A DNA stretch of 64,000 nt from Candidatus Cacconaster stercorequi (GTDB lineage: Bacteria; Bacillota; Clostridia; Oscillospirales; Oscillospiraceae). Both the position numbers and the translations under genes were made by a program. The notes under the pieces were generated by a model. That model was given only the letters and a program-made list of their open reading frames with translations, ran no database searches and was not told where the DNA came from. Positions 24,156 through 32,822 of this stretch are shown here, one piece after another (the stretch's first letter is position 1; every line of letters starts with the position of its first letter). The DNA is taken from contig JAGHUH010000013.1 in assembly GCA_018064925.1 (NCBI GenBank), forward strand, positions 124,001 to 188,000. The letters run 5' to 3'.

Positions 24156-24651
24156 GGTTTGCTTACTCCTTTCAGAATGTTTGTGTGTATACGCGCTGCA
24201 AAGGTGCTGCCTGATCAGTTGACCGAGTAAAAAACACAACATCATTCACCTGAACAGGAAACAAGGGCATCAGCGGTTGGCGCGCTGATGCCCTTGTTTT
24301 GAGGAGAGAGAAGCTGCTGAAGAAAGAAAATAGACAAACCAATTCGATGACCGCGGTTGCCAACAGAATAAGGGGATCGTCGATGACAGGAATCGAGTTC
24401 TTTCCATCATAGCGGTGAGCTTGTGAAATATTATAGTAAACATATGGTATCGAGAAGAAGCGTGATAGAGGTGTTTGTCGTTAAGTTGAGAATTACTTTG
24501 GGAAATGAGGAGTATAGCAGTGCTGCTCTCGACCCATATGTGTCACTATCATAGGATTTCAATGAGTAGTTTCGGCTTATGCTAATGGGCATTAGCTTTC
24601 CTTTATTCAAAGGCTTAACGCCCCTGATGCCAAGCTGCACAACACAAAGAA
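24156..24651. other. Gene-poor stretch 24156-24651
   Basis: No convincing gene. It contains one strong hairpin (24259-24299) and low-complexity, probably decayed sequence between the transposase remnant and the CoA-transferase stop codon. Short open frames here lack ribosome sites and recognisable products. Confidence 0.5.
24259..24299. terminator. Terminator-like hairpin in a gene-poor stretch
   Basis: A perfect 16-bp stem (24259-24274 with 24284-24299), 9-base loop, 3' arm ending in TTGTTTT. The gene it once served is unclear; it may be left from a deleted element. Confidence 0.5.
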
Positions 24652-26217
24652 TTATTCAAATTTGGAGCGCAATCCCATGGGGCTATCCGCAAAGATTGCA
24701 GCATCCATCTTTCTGAGATTTTCCGAAATGATTGGTTCAAACTCCATTTTGTCGAGAATATCCCGCTGTAGATCCATGCCGGGCGCGATTTCGATGAGTT
24801 CCATTCCCTTTTCCGTAAGGCGGAACACAGCGCGCTCCGTCACATACAGGATCTCTCGGCCGGTTTTTACCGCATACTCGCCGCTGAATGTGATTTGCTC
24901 TACCTGCTTGACAAACTTCATAGAGGAGCCGTCCTCTATGATGTGCAGCTCCCTGTTGCGGATATCATACTTGGTTTTGCCTGAAGTGAAGGTTCCGCAG
25001 AACACCACCTTTTTTGCGTTTTGCGTGATGTCGACAAAACCGCCGCAGCCTACCATTCTGCCGGCAAATTTGCTGACATTGATATTGCCATTCTGATCGG
25101 CCTGTGCAAGTCCGAGAAAAGCCAGATCCAATCCTCCGCCGGCATAATAGTCGAACATATCCGGTTGGGAAATGATGGCATCGGCATTGGAGGAGGCACC
25201 CAACTCCAAACCGCCGGCAGGAACACCGCCGATGGGGCCGGCTTCAATCGTCATGTTCACCAGATCACTGATACCTTCTTCCAGCGCAATGGCAGAAACA
25301 CCATCCGGTACTCCGATGCCCAGATTGACAATAGCATTTTTCTCGAGCTCCATGGCACAACGCTTGGCGATGATCTTTCGGAGATTCATCTCCATCCGGT
25401 TTCCGGAAAGAGCTCCGGTGCAGGCTCTGACCTCTCCTGAATAGTAGGGATTATATTGAGAAAGGAGCGTCTGCTTCTGCTCCGGATCGACCACCACATA
25501 GTCCACCATGATTCCGGGAACCTGCACCTGCATAGGATTCAAAGTCCCTTGTTCTGCCAGTCGTTCCACCTGCGCAATCACAATGCCGCCACTGTTTTTC
25601 GCGGCCTGCGCCAGGGGAAGTGTTTCTAACTTGATGGCTTCTTTTTCTATGCTGATATTGCCGAATTCATCGGCTGTGGTACCGCGAATCAACGCCACTT
25701 GAATGGGACGACTCTTGTAGAGCAGTTGCTCCTGTCCGTCAATGGTCAGAAAGTCCACGATATCCTCTTTGGCTGCGGTATTCATTTTGGCGCCGTCCAC
25801 CCGCGGATCCGCAAAAGTTCCCAACCCCACATGTGTTAAAAAACCAATTCGCCCGCCGGCAATCGCCCGAAAAAGATTGACGACGACGCCCTGCGGCAAA
25901 TTATACGCCGCGATTTTGTTTTCGTTAATTAGCCCGCTCAACTTTTTGGCAAGGCCAACATGTCCACCAATCACCGTGCGCACCATGCCGGGAAAGGCAA
26001 AGTGGTCCAAGCCGAAATTGCTTTTCCCGCTGTCGCCATTACCGGATGCAAAGAACAGCGTCAGATCTCTGGGACTTCCCGTCTCCAGAAACACATCCTC
26101 CACGGCCTGACATAGCTTTTCCGGAAAGCACATTCCATTGGCAAACCCGCTCATGGCAACGGTGTCGCCGTTGCGGATCAGTTTAGCTGCTTCATATGCA
26201 GTAATAACCTTCGACAT
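24652..26217 (-). CDS. Acyl-CoA:carboxylate CoA-transferase (propionate/acetate CoA-transferase-like)
   Basis: A 521-residue class I CoA-transferase with fused alpha and beta halves, like Pct/YdiF. Start ATG 26217 (MSKVITAYEAA), with GGAGG upstream. Seen: GDTVAMSGFANGMCFPEKL near the N-terminus, ASGNGDSGKSNFGLDHFA, GLGTFADPRVDGAKMN (alpha half), and from about 300 NLGIGVPDGV and TIEAGPIGGVPAGGLE, which contains the active-site Glu of this family. Family reaction: CoA is passed between acyl-CoA and a free acid (acetate, propionate, lactate, 3-hydroxybutyrate) via a glutamyl-CoA thioester. It lies 28 bases after the SDR stop and is likely cotranscribed with it. The exact acid is unknown. Confidence 0.88.
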   Translation of the reverse strand: MSKVITAYEAAKLIRNGDTVAMSGFANGMCFPEKLCQAVEDVFLETGSPRDLTLFFASGNGDSGKSNFGLDHFAFPGMVRTVIGGHVGLAKKLSGLINENKIAAYNLPQGVVVNLFRAIAGGRIGFLTHVGLGTFADPRVDGAKMNTAAKEDIVDFLTIDGQEQLLYKSRPIQVALIRGTTADEFGNISIEKEAIKLETLPLAQAAKNSGGIVIAQVERLAEQGTLNPMQVQVPGIMVDYVVVDPEQKQTLLSQYNPYYSGEVRACTGALSGNRMEMNLRKIIAKRCAMELEKNAIVNLGIGVPDGVSAIALEEGISDLVNMTIEAGPIGGVPAGGLELGASSNADAIISQPDMFDYYAGGGLDLAFLGLAQADQNGNINVSKFAGRMVGCGGFVDITQNAKKVVFCGTFTSGKTKYDIRNRELHIIEDGSSMKFVKQVEQITFSGEYAVKTGREILYVTERAVFRLTEKGMELIEIAPGMDLQRDILDKMEFEPIISENLRKMDAAIFADSPMGLRSKFE

Positions 26218-26245
26218 CGTCTGTGTCCTCCATACTGCTTTGTGC

Positions 26246-26968
26246 TTACAGCCGCATGCCGCCGTTGACACCCAAAACCTGACCGGTCACATAAGATGCT
26301 TCATCGCTGACCAGGAACAGCGCTGCGTTGGCAATCTCCATAGGTTGACCCAATCGCTTGAGCATGGTCATGCCGGCAAACTTGTCCAGCAGATCTTGGG
26401 GTACAGACTTCAGCATATCCGTCATGGTATAGCCGGGAGCAATGCAGTTCACTCGGACGGCCGCACCCTTGCGGGCAAACTCCTTGGCCCAGGTCTTGGT
26501 CAGGCCGATGACACCAGCCTTGGCAGCGGCATAGTTGGCCTGTCCGATGTTGCCGTACTCGCCCACCACGGAGGAAATGTTGACGATGGCGCCGCTGCCC
26601 TTTTCCTCCATCTGAGGTCCAATGTAGCGGGTCAGATTGAACAGACCCTTTAGATCCACATCAATGACCGCATCCCACATTTCATCCGTCATCTTGCGAG
26701 TCATGGCATCCCGAGTGATACCCGCATTGTTCACCAGAATGTCGATCTTTCCGTACTTTTCCATGACGGTCTCATAGAATTTTCGACAACCCTCGCTATC
26801 GGTGATGTTCAACTGGCAGTACTCCACATTGGCTGCCTCGTAGGTCATCTCACCCATATCTACCGCGATGACAGTGGCTCCTTCTTTGGCAAACAGCTGA
26901 CACATACATGCCCCCAATCCTCTTGAACCACCGGTGACAACAGCAATCTTTCCATCCAAACGCATCAT
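26246..26968 (-). CDS. Short-chain dehydrogenase/reductase (FabG / acetoacetyl-CoA reductase-like)
   Basis: A 240-residue classical SDR; start at ATG 26968 or the adjacent ATG 26965, both behind AGGAGG. Seen: the nucleotide loop VTGGSRGLGA (11-20), NNAG (80-83), catalytic Ser at 132/133, Y146 and K150 of YAAAK, and the PGYTMTDM segment. It is closest in form to FabG/PhaB enzymes acting on 3-oxoacyl thioesters. Its neighbours (a CoA-transferase, a GntP permease and a second CoA-transferase) suggest 3-hydroxyacyl-CoA interconversion rather than fatty acid synthesis (inference). It is transcribed divergently from the LysR gene. Confidence 0.87.
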   Translation of the reverse strand: MMRLDGKIAVVTGGSRGLGACMCQLFAKEGATVIAVDMGEMTYEAANVEYCQLNITDSEGCRKFYETVMEKYGKIDILVNNAGITRDAMTRKMTDEMWDAVIDVDLKGLFNLTRYIGPQMEEKGSGAIVNISSVVGEYGNIGQANYAAAKAGVIGLTKTWAKEFARKGAAVRVNCIAPGYTMTDMLKSVPQDLLDKFAGMTMLKRLGQPMEIANAALFLVSDEASYVTGQVLGVNGGMRL

Positions 26969-27026
26969 ATTTTCCTCCTGAGCATTGTTTTCAATATTTG
27001 TAGAGATACAGGGATTAACTGCTGCT

Positions 27027-27055
27027 ACTATATCCGAACGAAAGCTATATGGCAA
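27027..27055 (-). promoter_or_regulatory. Putative promoter of the SDR-CoA-transferase operon
   Basis: On the minus strand TTGCCA (27050-27055), 17 bases, TATAGT (27027-27032), about 60 bases before the SDR start. Confidence 0.6.
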
Positions 27056-27311
27056 ATGCATTTTTTGTTGGCTGCTCATGCATTTTTGCTATCGTTAAAA
27101 ATGAAGGGAGCCGTTCGGGACAGATATTCAGCATAGCAAGGATACGGAATCGTGGGGTTTCTCCCACACCGCAAATAAGTTATATGGGACGCAGCCGAAT
27201 TCTCGGCGTCCATTGACTGCGTTTGATGAGAATGTATTGCGGTGAATTGCGCCATGCAAAAAAAGTATTGGGAATCATGGGGGATGGATACTGGAAAACA
27301 GTTGAATCGCT

Positions 27312-27320
27312 TGGTATAAT
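27312..27320 (+). promoter_or_regulatory. Extended -10 promoter of the LysR gene
   Basis: TGGTATAAT, an extended -10 (TATAAT at 27315-27320), 32 bases before ATG 27353. The -35 region is poor, consistent with an extended -10 or an autoregulated promoter. Confidence 0.55.
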
Positions 27321-27352
27321 GATGGCAGAAAAGTAAGAAAGGAAAGCTGGCT

Positions 27353-28234
27353 ATGACATTGACACAACTGGAGTACTTTGCCGAAACTGTACGCAGCGGT
27401 AACTTTACCAAGGCTGCCGGGAAACTATTTGTCAGCCAGCCTACCTTAAGCCGCGCGATTCAGAATCTGGAGAAGGAACTGAATACGATCCTGATTGACC
27501 GAGATGCCAAGGACTTCCAGCTCACCCGGGATGGACTGATTTTCTTCAGCTATGCCGAAGACATGCTGACGGATTTCCGGGAAAAGACCCGTGAGATGAT
27601 GGACAAGCTGGAAAACGCAGACGGTAAACTGCGCCTGGGGATCACCCCCACCACCGGTGCCATCTACTTCTTCTCTGCGATCTATCGTTTCCGGGAACTG
27701 TATCCCGTGGTGGATCTGGAAATTGAGGAGGTCACCACCCGGCAGGGCATGGAGATGGTATTGAGCGGGCAGTTGGACATGAGCGTAGTCATTGATCCGG
27801 TGGAGGACAGCCAACTCATCAAACTGCCGGTGGTAAATTCCGAGGCGGTACTGTTGGTTCCCAAGGGGCATCCGCTGGGCAAACGACGCAGTGTATCCTT
27901 TGCCGAGATTCAAAATGAACCCATGCTGATGGTCAGCAAGGAATATATGTACCACGATGTGGTGGCCGAAAAGTTCCGAGAGGCAGGCATTGAGCCGCAC
28001 TTTGCCTTTGAAAGCAATCAATGGGAGTTTATCTTTGAGATGGTAGCCAACGGGCAGGGGATCAGCATCCTGCCCAAGCCTCTGGTGGATAAGTTCAACA
28101 ACGCCCGTGTCCATCAGGCGCATCTGGAAAAGCCGGATTTCCCATGGACACTGTCCCTCATCCGCCGCAAAGACAAGTACCTCTCCACTCCGTGCCGCTG
28201 TTTTTGGAATATGTGTCAGCACGAAAAATTCTGA
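27353..28234 (+). CDS. LysR-family transcriptional regulator
   Basis: A 293-residue regulator. Seen: N-terminal winged HTH MTLTQLEYFAETVRSGNFTKAAGKL and SQPTLSRAIQNLE (1-60), linker helix, then a two-lobed periplasmic-binding-protein-like effector domain (LRLGITPTTGAIYF at about 93, MSVVIDPV, LLVPKGHPL). AAGGAAA lies upstream of ATG 27353. It sits between the divergent SDR-CoA-transferase operon and the GntP-CoA-transferase operon and probably controls one or both in response to a carboxylic acid (inference). Confidence 0.92.
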   Translation: MTLTQLEYFAETVRSGNFTKAAGKLFVSQPTLSRAIQNLEKELNTILIDRDAKDFQLTRDGLIFFSYAEDMLTDFREKTREMMDKLENADGKLRLGITPTTGAIYFFSAIYRFRELYPVVDLEIEEVTTRQGMEMVLSGQLDMSVVIDPVEDSQLIKLPVVNSEAVLLVPKGHPLGKRRSVSFAEIQNEPMLMVSKEYMYHDVVAEKFREAGIEPHFAFESNQWEFIFEMVANGQGISILPKPLVDKFNNARVHQAHLEKPDFPWTLSLIRRKDKYLSTPCRCFWNMCQHEKF

Positions 28235-28416
28235 TGGGACAATAGGAAATGGCCGCTGTGATCTTATGAGATTGCAGCGGCTTTTGTCATACTTTTTTGC
28301 TATTGCACCATGCGCTATTGCTATTTTACGACAAAATCCTTCTATGCTAACATCCTGTTAAGCGCAAAAGAAAAAACAAAGGGAGAGCGCAGAAAAATAG
28401 AAAAGGAGTATTTACC

Positions 28417-29760
28417 ATGAGCAATCTGTATTTGTTGTTCGCATTTCTGGTGTCGCTGGCTGTGATTATCGGTTTGATCATGTCCAAGCGCTTCAACCCC
28501 TCGCTGTGCCTGTTTATCGGCGCATTGGTGGCCGCCTTCATCGGCCGTGTCCCCATCGGTGCTATCGCAGGAACCTTCAATAGTTCCTTCGGCAGCATTT
28601 TGGTCAGCACGGGTATCCTAATGGTATTTGCCTTTACCTTCAGCCAATACCTCAACGAGTCCGGCGGTGTTACCGAGTTCGCCAAGGCACTGGTTCGCAT
28701 GGTCGGCCCCAAGTATGACCTGATCGCACTGGCTGTCGTAGGCTACATTCTGGCGATTCCCGTGGGCCTGCTGGCCTCCTGTGCCATCGTCATCCCCATG
28801 TTCAAGCCCATGAGCAAGCTCACCGGCCGTCCCATCCCCGCCTACCTCTGCGCCTTCGTGGTGCCCACCCTGCTGACCGCCTGCACCGTGGTACCCACCT
28901 CCGGCCCTGTTCTGTTCGCCGGCCTGCTGGGCATCGACATCGGCTTCTACATGGTTTACGGCATCGTCATCACCCTGCCTGCTGCTGTGGTCAGCACCCT
29001 GTATGCCTATTGGCTCAGCGCACGCTATAAGAAGAAGGGCATGGCCGTGGATGCACACACCGAAGCCATCGATCTCCAGCCCGAGGCCAACAAGCCCTCT
29101 GCCGGTCTGGTACTGGCCCTGATTTTGATCCCCATTGTGATCATCACGCTGGGTTCCTTTGCCCCCTACTTCACCGCCGAGGAGAGCGCTCTGCGCGGTG
29201 TTCTTACCTTCGTGGGTAACCCCGGCATCTCCATGTTCATCATCACGCTAATCTCCATGTTCGCCCTGCGCAACTATCTGCCCCGCAAGTCCACGCTGGT
29301 ATTCAACGAGGGCCTGAAGGAATCCGGCCCCGTGCTGGTGATGCTGGGCTGCGCCAATGTGTATGCCGGCGTGCTGACCGCTGCCGGTGTGGGTGACTAC
29401 ATTGTTTCTCTGCTGTCCGACAGTCCTCTGAACATTCTGGTGGTGGCTCTGATCCTGATGGTGGCCCTCCATGCCGGTACCGGTGCCGGTACTGTGGCAG
29501 GCTCCACCGCCATCTCTCTGCTGATGCCCATGTTCCAGCAGCAGGGTGCCTCCCTGATGGCCTTCGGCCTGATCTGCGGCGTCGGTCAGCTGGTACTGCT
29601 GATCCCCACCGATGTTACCTTCTGGTATATGAAGGATGCCTCCGGCCTGAGCGTAGGGGATACGGCCAAGGCAGTATGCGTCCCCGCTACTATCGCAGGC
29701 CTTGTAGGCTTCGCTGTCACCATGGTGCTGGCCTCTGTCACCGGCATCCCCGGTATGTAA
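28417..29760 (+). CDS. GntP-family carboxylate/gluconate:proton symporter
   Basis: A 447-residue membrane protein with about 12 TM segments. Seen: an N-terminal hydrophobic pair, ESGGVTEFAKAL, the GYILAIPVGLLASCAIVIPM segment (split by substrate-path residues), VPTSGPVLFAGLLG (the PxxGPxxAAG-like motif of GntP permeases) and the C-terminal GTGAGTVAGSTA. Family substrates include gluconate, fructuronate, glycerate and, in some members, 3-hydroxybutyrate. AAAAGGAG precedes ATG 28417. It is followed after 15 bases by a CoA-transferase gene, so the imported acid is probably activated to a CoA ester (inference). Confidence 0.78.
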   Translation: MSNLYLLFAFLVSLAVIIGLIMSKRFNPSLCLFIGALVAAFIGRVPIGAIAGTFNSSFGSILVSTGILMVFAFTFSQYLNESGGVTEFAKALVRMVGPKYDLIALAVVGYILAIPVGLLASCAIVIPMFKPMSKLTGRPIPAYLCAFVVPTLLTACTVVPTSGPVLFAGLLGIDIGFYMVYGIVITLPAAVVSTLYAYWLSARYKKKGMAVDAHTEAIDLQPEANKPSAGLVLALILIPIVIITLGSFAPYFTAEESALRGVLTFVGNPGISMFIITLISMFALRNYLPRKSTLVFNEGLKESGPVLVMLGCANVYAGVLTAAGVGDYIVSLLSDSPLNILVVALILMVALHAGTGAGTVAGSTAISLLMPMFQQQGASLMAFGLICGVGQLVLLIPTDVTFWYMKDASGLSVGDTAKAVCVPATIAGLVGFAVTMVLASVTGIPGM

Positions 29761-29775
29761 GAAAGGAAAACTCAT

Positions 29776-31098
29776 ATGAATAAGTTTCAGCAGGAATATA
29801 ACAGCAAGAAGATGTCCCCCCGTGAGCTGCTGGGCCTGATTCAGAGCCGCGACTTCATCTTCACCGCACAGGCCGCCGCTGCTCCTCGTGCCATTATGGA
29901 TGAGCTGCAGGTACTCAAGGAGACCGGTGTATCCGATATCGTCCTTCAGAGCTGCGTCCCCACCGGCGACTTCGCTTTTTTCCATGATCCTGAGATGAGC
30001 AAGGTGCTGACCCATCACGGCTGGTTCATGTCTCCCTCTCTGCGTAAGGCAAACGAGGAGCACATGGTCAGCGCCGTGCCCCAGTCCTCCACCAGCATTC
30101 TCCGCAAGACGCTGGATCGTGTGGCCTATGAGAAGCGCCGTCCTGTGGTGCTGACTACCGTTTCCCCTATGGATGAGCGCGGCTATATGACGCTGTCCAT
30201 CAGCGCCATCTATGAGATGGATCTTATCAAGAAGGGCGCCATTGTTCTGGCCGAGGTAAACCCCAACTATCCCCGCACCTTCGGTGATACCCTGGTACAT
30301 ATCTCCCAGATCACCGCACTGGTAGAGTCCGACCGTCCCATCCCTGCCTTTGATCCTGCCCCCTACACCGAGGTGGACGCCACCATCGGCAAGTATGTGG
30401 CCTCTCTGGTAGAGGACGGCTCCACGATTCAGTTGGGCATCGGCAATATCCCCAACGCCGTGGCCAACGAACTGAAGAACAAGAAGCATCTGGGCATCCA
30501 CACCGAGATGTTCACCGAGACCATGGTGGATCTCATCGAGTGCGGTGCCGTGGACAACTCCCAGAAGGGCTTCAATGATGGTTACAGTATTGCTTCCTTT
30601 ACCATGGGCAGCCAGCGTCTGTATCACTTCCTGCACAACAATCCTACGGTGCATTTCAAGTCCTGTACCTTTGCCAACGATCCCTATACCATCGGCCGCA
30701 ACAACAAGTTTGTGTCCATCAATGCCACGCTGGAGATGGATCTCACCGGTCAGGCAGCCTCCGAATCGGTAGGTCCCGTTCAGTTTTCCGGTACCGGCGG
30801 CCAGTCTGAGACGGTGCAGGGCGCCCAGATGTCCAAGGGTGGCAAATCCATTCTGGCTATGCACTCCACCTATACCGATAAGGAGGGCAAGCTGCACTCC
30901 AAGATCGTCCCCATGCTGACGCAGGGCGCCGCTGTCACTACCTCACGAAACGATGTAGACTATGTGGTCACCGAGTACGGTATCGCATGGCTCCGCGGCC
31001 TGACCATCTCTGAACGCGTGGAGGCTTTGGTGAGCATTGCCCATCCTGACTTCCGTCAGTGGCTTCGTGACGAGGCTAAGAAGAACCATATCTGGTAA
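29776..31098 (+). CDS. 4-hydroxybutyrate/butyrate-type CoA-transferase (acetyl-CoA hydrolase/transferase family)
   Basis: A 440-residue protein of the Cat2/AbfT/butyryl-CoA:acetate CoA-transferase family. Seen: N-terminal transferase half with LTTVSPMDERGYMTLSIS and AEVNPNYPRTFGD, then TIQLGIGNIPNAVANEL, the GIHTEMFTE stretch with the active-site Glu, and C-terminal QGAAVTTSRNDVDYVVTEYG and LRGLTISERVEALV typical of the family. Length fits. Probable role: transfer of CoA between acetyl-CoA or another acyl-CoA and a hydroxy or short-chain acid. It is the last gene of the GntP operon. A bona fide butyrate role would need expression or assay data. Confidence 0.88.
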   Translation: MNKFQQEYNSKKMSPRELLGLIQSRDFIFTAQAAAAPRAIMDELQVLKETGVSDIVLQSCVPTGDFAFFHDPEMSKVLTHHGWFMSPSLRKANEEHMVSAVPQSSTSILRKTLDRVAYEKRRPVVLTTVSPMDERGYMTLSISAIYEMDLIKKGAIVLAEVNPNYPRTFGDTLVHISQITALVESDRPIPAFDPAPYTEVDATIGKYVASLVEDGSTIQLGIGNIPNAVANELKNKKHLGIHTEMFTETMVDLIECGAVDNSQKGFNDGYSIASFTMGSQRLYHFLHNNPTVHFKSCTFANDPYTIGRNNKFVSINATLEMDLTGQAASESVGPVQFSGTGGQSETVQGAQMSKGGKSILAMHSTYTDKEGKLHSKIVPMLTQGAAVTTSRNDVDYVVTEYGIAWLRGLTISERVEALVSIAHPDFRQWLRDEAKKNHIW

Positions 31099-31151
31099 GC
31101 AGGCTTCGATAGTACATCAGGAGCTTCCTCTGTCTTTCCGTGTAATAATGC

Positions 31152-31204
31152 AATATATGGCAATACCGGTCCTTCTGTATGGGGGATCGGTATTGCCATA
31201 TATT
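31152..31204 (+). terminator. Terminator of the GntP-CoA-transferase operon
   Basis: A perfect 17-bp stem (31152-31168 with 31188-31204) with a 19-base loop; the 3' arm ends in ATATATT. 54 bases after the stop codon. Confidence 0.75.
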
Positions 31205-31554
31205 TGGTATATTGGGAGAACCAAGCAGCCGAACCTATCATCCCACGCCACAAGGGACAGGCGGATTGAAATTCTTTACAGCCTTTTGCTATCAAGCTTT
31301 GCGCTTGACTTTTGCGCTTTGGAATCACATTTTGCATTAGGTTTCCTCGTAACGGTTTATTTTTGGAAGATAAATTGTTGTTTCACCTTCTTTTATGAGA
31401 ATTTGCAACTTTTTCGACTAAAACTATTCAATTTTTCTACCATAACCGTGGTGAGAAATTGAAGAAAAATAAGCAAAATAAGCAACCATAACGGCGGCTT
31501 TCCCGGTGAAAATGTTTCCGCATTTTACATTTCAAACGCATTTTTTCAACCGTT

Positions 31555-31620
31555 TCAGATTCCGGCGAGAATGGCATTCACCATTTTCTGATAGCCTGTG
31601 CAGCGGCAGGCCAAGACCGG
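31555..31620 (-). pseudogene. Fragment of a xanthine-dehydrogenase-type [2Fe-2S] subunit
   Basis: Minus-strand frame ending CRCTGYQKMVNAILAG then stop, matching the C-terminal CRCTGYxxI..A signature of molybdo-hydroxylase iron-sulfur subunits. Upstream (31621-31870) the frame is broken by stops; no complete gene. Confidence 0.4.
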
Positions 31621-32031
31621 TGGCGTTCAGAAAGCTCTCCTTTAGCGTCCGGCAGCGGTAAAAAGTGTGGGCTGCACTGTCTGTGGATATGAAAGGGTGT
31701 TGGCGCATTCCTCCGGATGGAGGCACCGGGCAATTTTCAGGTCGAGGGGGCGGATCTCCTCCGGATTGCAACCAACCTTGCACCCGGCAACGCCGCAGGC
31801 GGCCCAACCGCTCATCTGCAAAGCAGCTTACGCAGGCGGCGTACAGAATCGAATTTTGCGGCGACATCATGGGCGCGTTCCTCTCTCTGATAGAAGAATG
31901 ACGAAATACATCTGCATGCAGTTTGCTCTATTTGTGTCATAGGAGACGGGGATATTCAAATGATTTTGCCGAGCATGATTTCCGTTTGAGGAGGACGGGT
32001 AAATCCGAATAGTAAACTTATCGATTAAGCC

Positions 32032-32060
32032 TTGATTTTTTACAAAGATGGTGGTATAGT
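32032..32060 (+). promoter_or_regulatory. Putative promoter of pilus island 1
   Basis: TTGATT (32032-32037), 17 bases, TATAGT (32055-32060) preceded by TGG, forming an extended -10. An imperfect inverted repeat CTTA..TTAAG (32017-32029) lies directly upstream of the -35 box. Confidence 0.65.
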
Positions 32061-32210
32061 GATGGAACTAGTAGAGTGTGATATCGTAAGAACTCCCATG
32101 TGCTGATGCTCTATTATTTTTTTCACTGAAATATATTTACCGCACAAGGTGAGAACATATTATAAATTAGCAATCTTGCATATCATGAAAGGCAGGAAGG
32201 ATCCAAATTG

Positions 32211-32795
32211 ATGAAGAAACGGCGCCAGAATAGTGCACCAAATGTCGATCAGTTGACAGCAGAACTCAAGCGCGTCAATTACCAGTCGAGATTTAGAAAA
32301 CTTTTGCGTGGTACAATTTATACATTGGTCGTTGTGAGCGCAATGGCGGTTCTTGTGGCAGTTCTGTTTATGCCGGTTCTTCGAATTTACGGAACATCCA
32401 TGACACCAACATTAAGTGAAGGGCAAACGGTCATTTCACTGAAAGGGAAAAATTTTAAACAAGGCGATGTGGTCGGTGTTTATTATGGATCAAAACTCCT
32501 GATAAAGCGCTGCATTGCGTTTGAACAGCAGTGGGTCAACATTGATAAAGACGGTAATGTATATGTCGACGGTGAATTGTTAGACGAGCCGTATATTACG
32601 GAAAAGGCGTTGGGAGAATGCAATCTGGACCTGCCTTATCAAGTTCCGGACGATTGTATTTTTGTAATGGGTGACCATCGGGCAACATCGATTGACAGCC
32701 GAAATAGTTCGGTTGGATGCATTGATTATGAAAATGTTGTTGGCAAAATCGTGTTCCGCGTTTGGCCGCTTGATGGGTTTGGCTTTATTAATTGA
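32211..32795 (+). CDS. Signal peptidase I dedicated to pilus island 1
   Basis: A 194-residue type I signal peptidase. Start ATG 32211; the TTG three bases upstream is also possible; AGGAAGG lies before both. Seen: one N-terminal TM (about 35-56), then GTSMTPTL with the catalytic Ser63, LLIKRCIA with the general base Lys99, and the boxes VMGDHRATSIDSR and GKIVFRVWPL. Both catalytic residues are present, unlike the inactive SipA of some streptococcal pilus islands. It is the first gene of the pilus operon, 27 bases before the giant adhesin, and probably cleaves pilin signal peptides at the outer membrane face. Near-identical layout to the protein at 48896-49480. Confidence 0.92.
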   Translation: MKKRRQNSAPNVDQLTAELKRVNYQSRFRKLLRGTIYTLVVVSAMAVLVAVLFMPVLRIYGTSMTPTLSEGQTVISLKGKNFKQGDVVGVYYGSKLLIKRCIAFEQQWVNIDKDGNVYVDGELLDEPYITEKALGECNLDLPYQVPDDCIFVMGDHRATSIDSRNSSVGCIDYENVVGKIVFRVWPLDGFGFIN

Positions 32796-32822
32796 GATAA
32801 GTAGCAAGGAGGCGCTCCTTAT

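Larger units (their letters stand above)
26969..27352. other. Divergent control region between SDR and LysR genes
   Basis: No gene seen. It contains both divergent promoters and the motif TTTTTGCTATCG at 27083-27094, which recurs (TTTTTGCTATTG) upstream of the GntP gene at 28294. Confidence 0.6.
31099..32210. other. Large intergenic stretch before pilus island 1
   Basis: About 1.1 kb with no intact gene. It contains the terminator at 31152-31204, an AT-rich featureless part, a short decayed iron-sulfur-protein fragment at 31555-31620, and the promoter and ATTAAG motif just upstream of the signal peptidase gene. Confidence 0.6.

Noticed and set aside
31099..32031. Possible small genes or an RNA gene in the 1 kb gap before pilus island 1
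   Set aside because: Short frames have no ribosome site or motif; no tRNA or riboswitch pattern seen; only the decayed iron-sulfur fragment could be supported.
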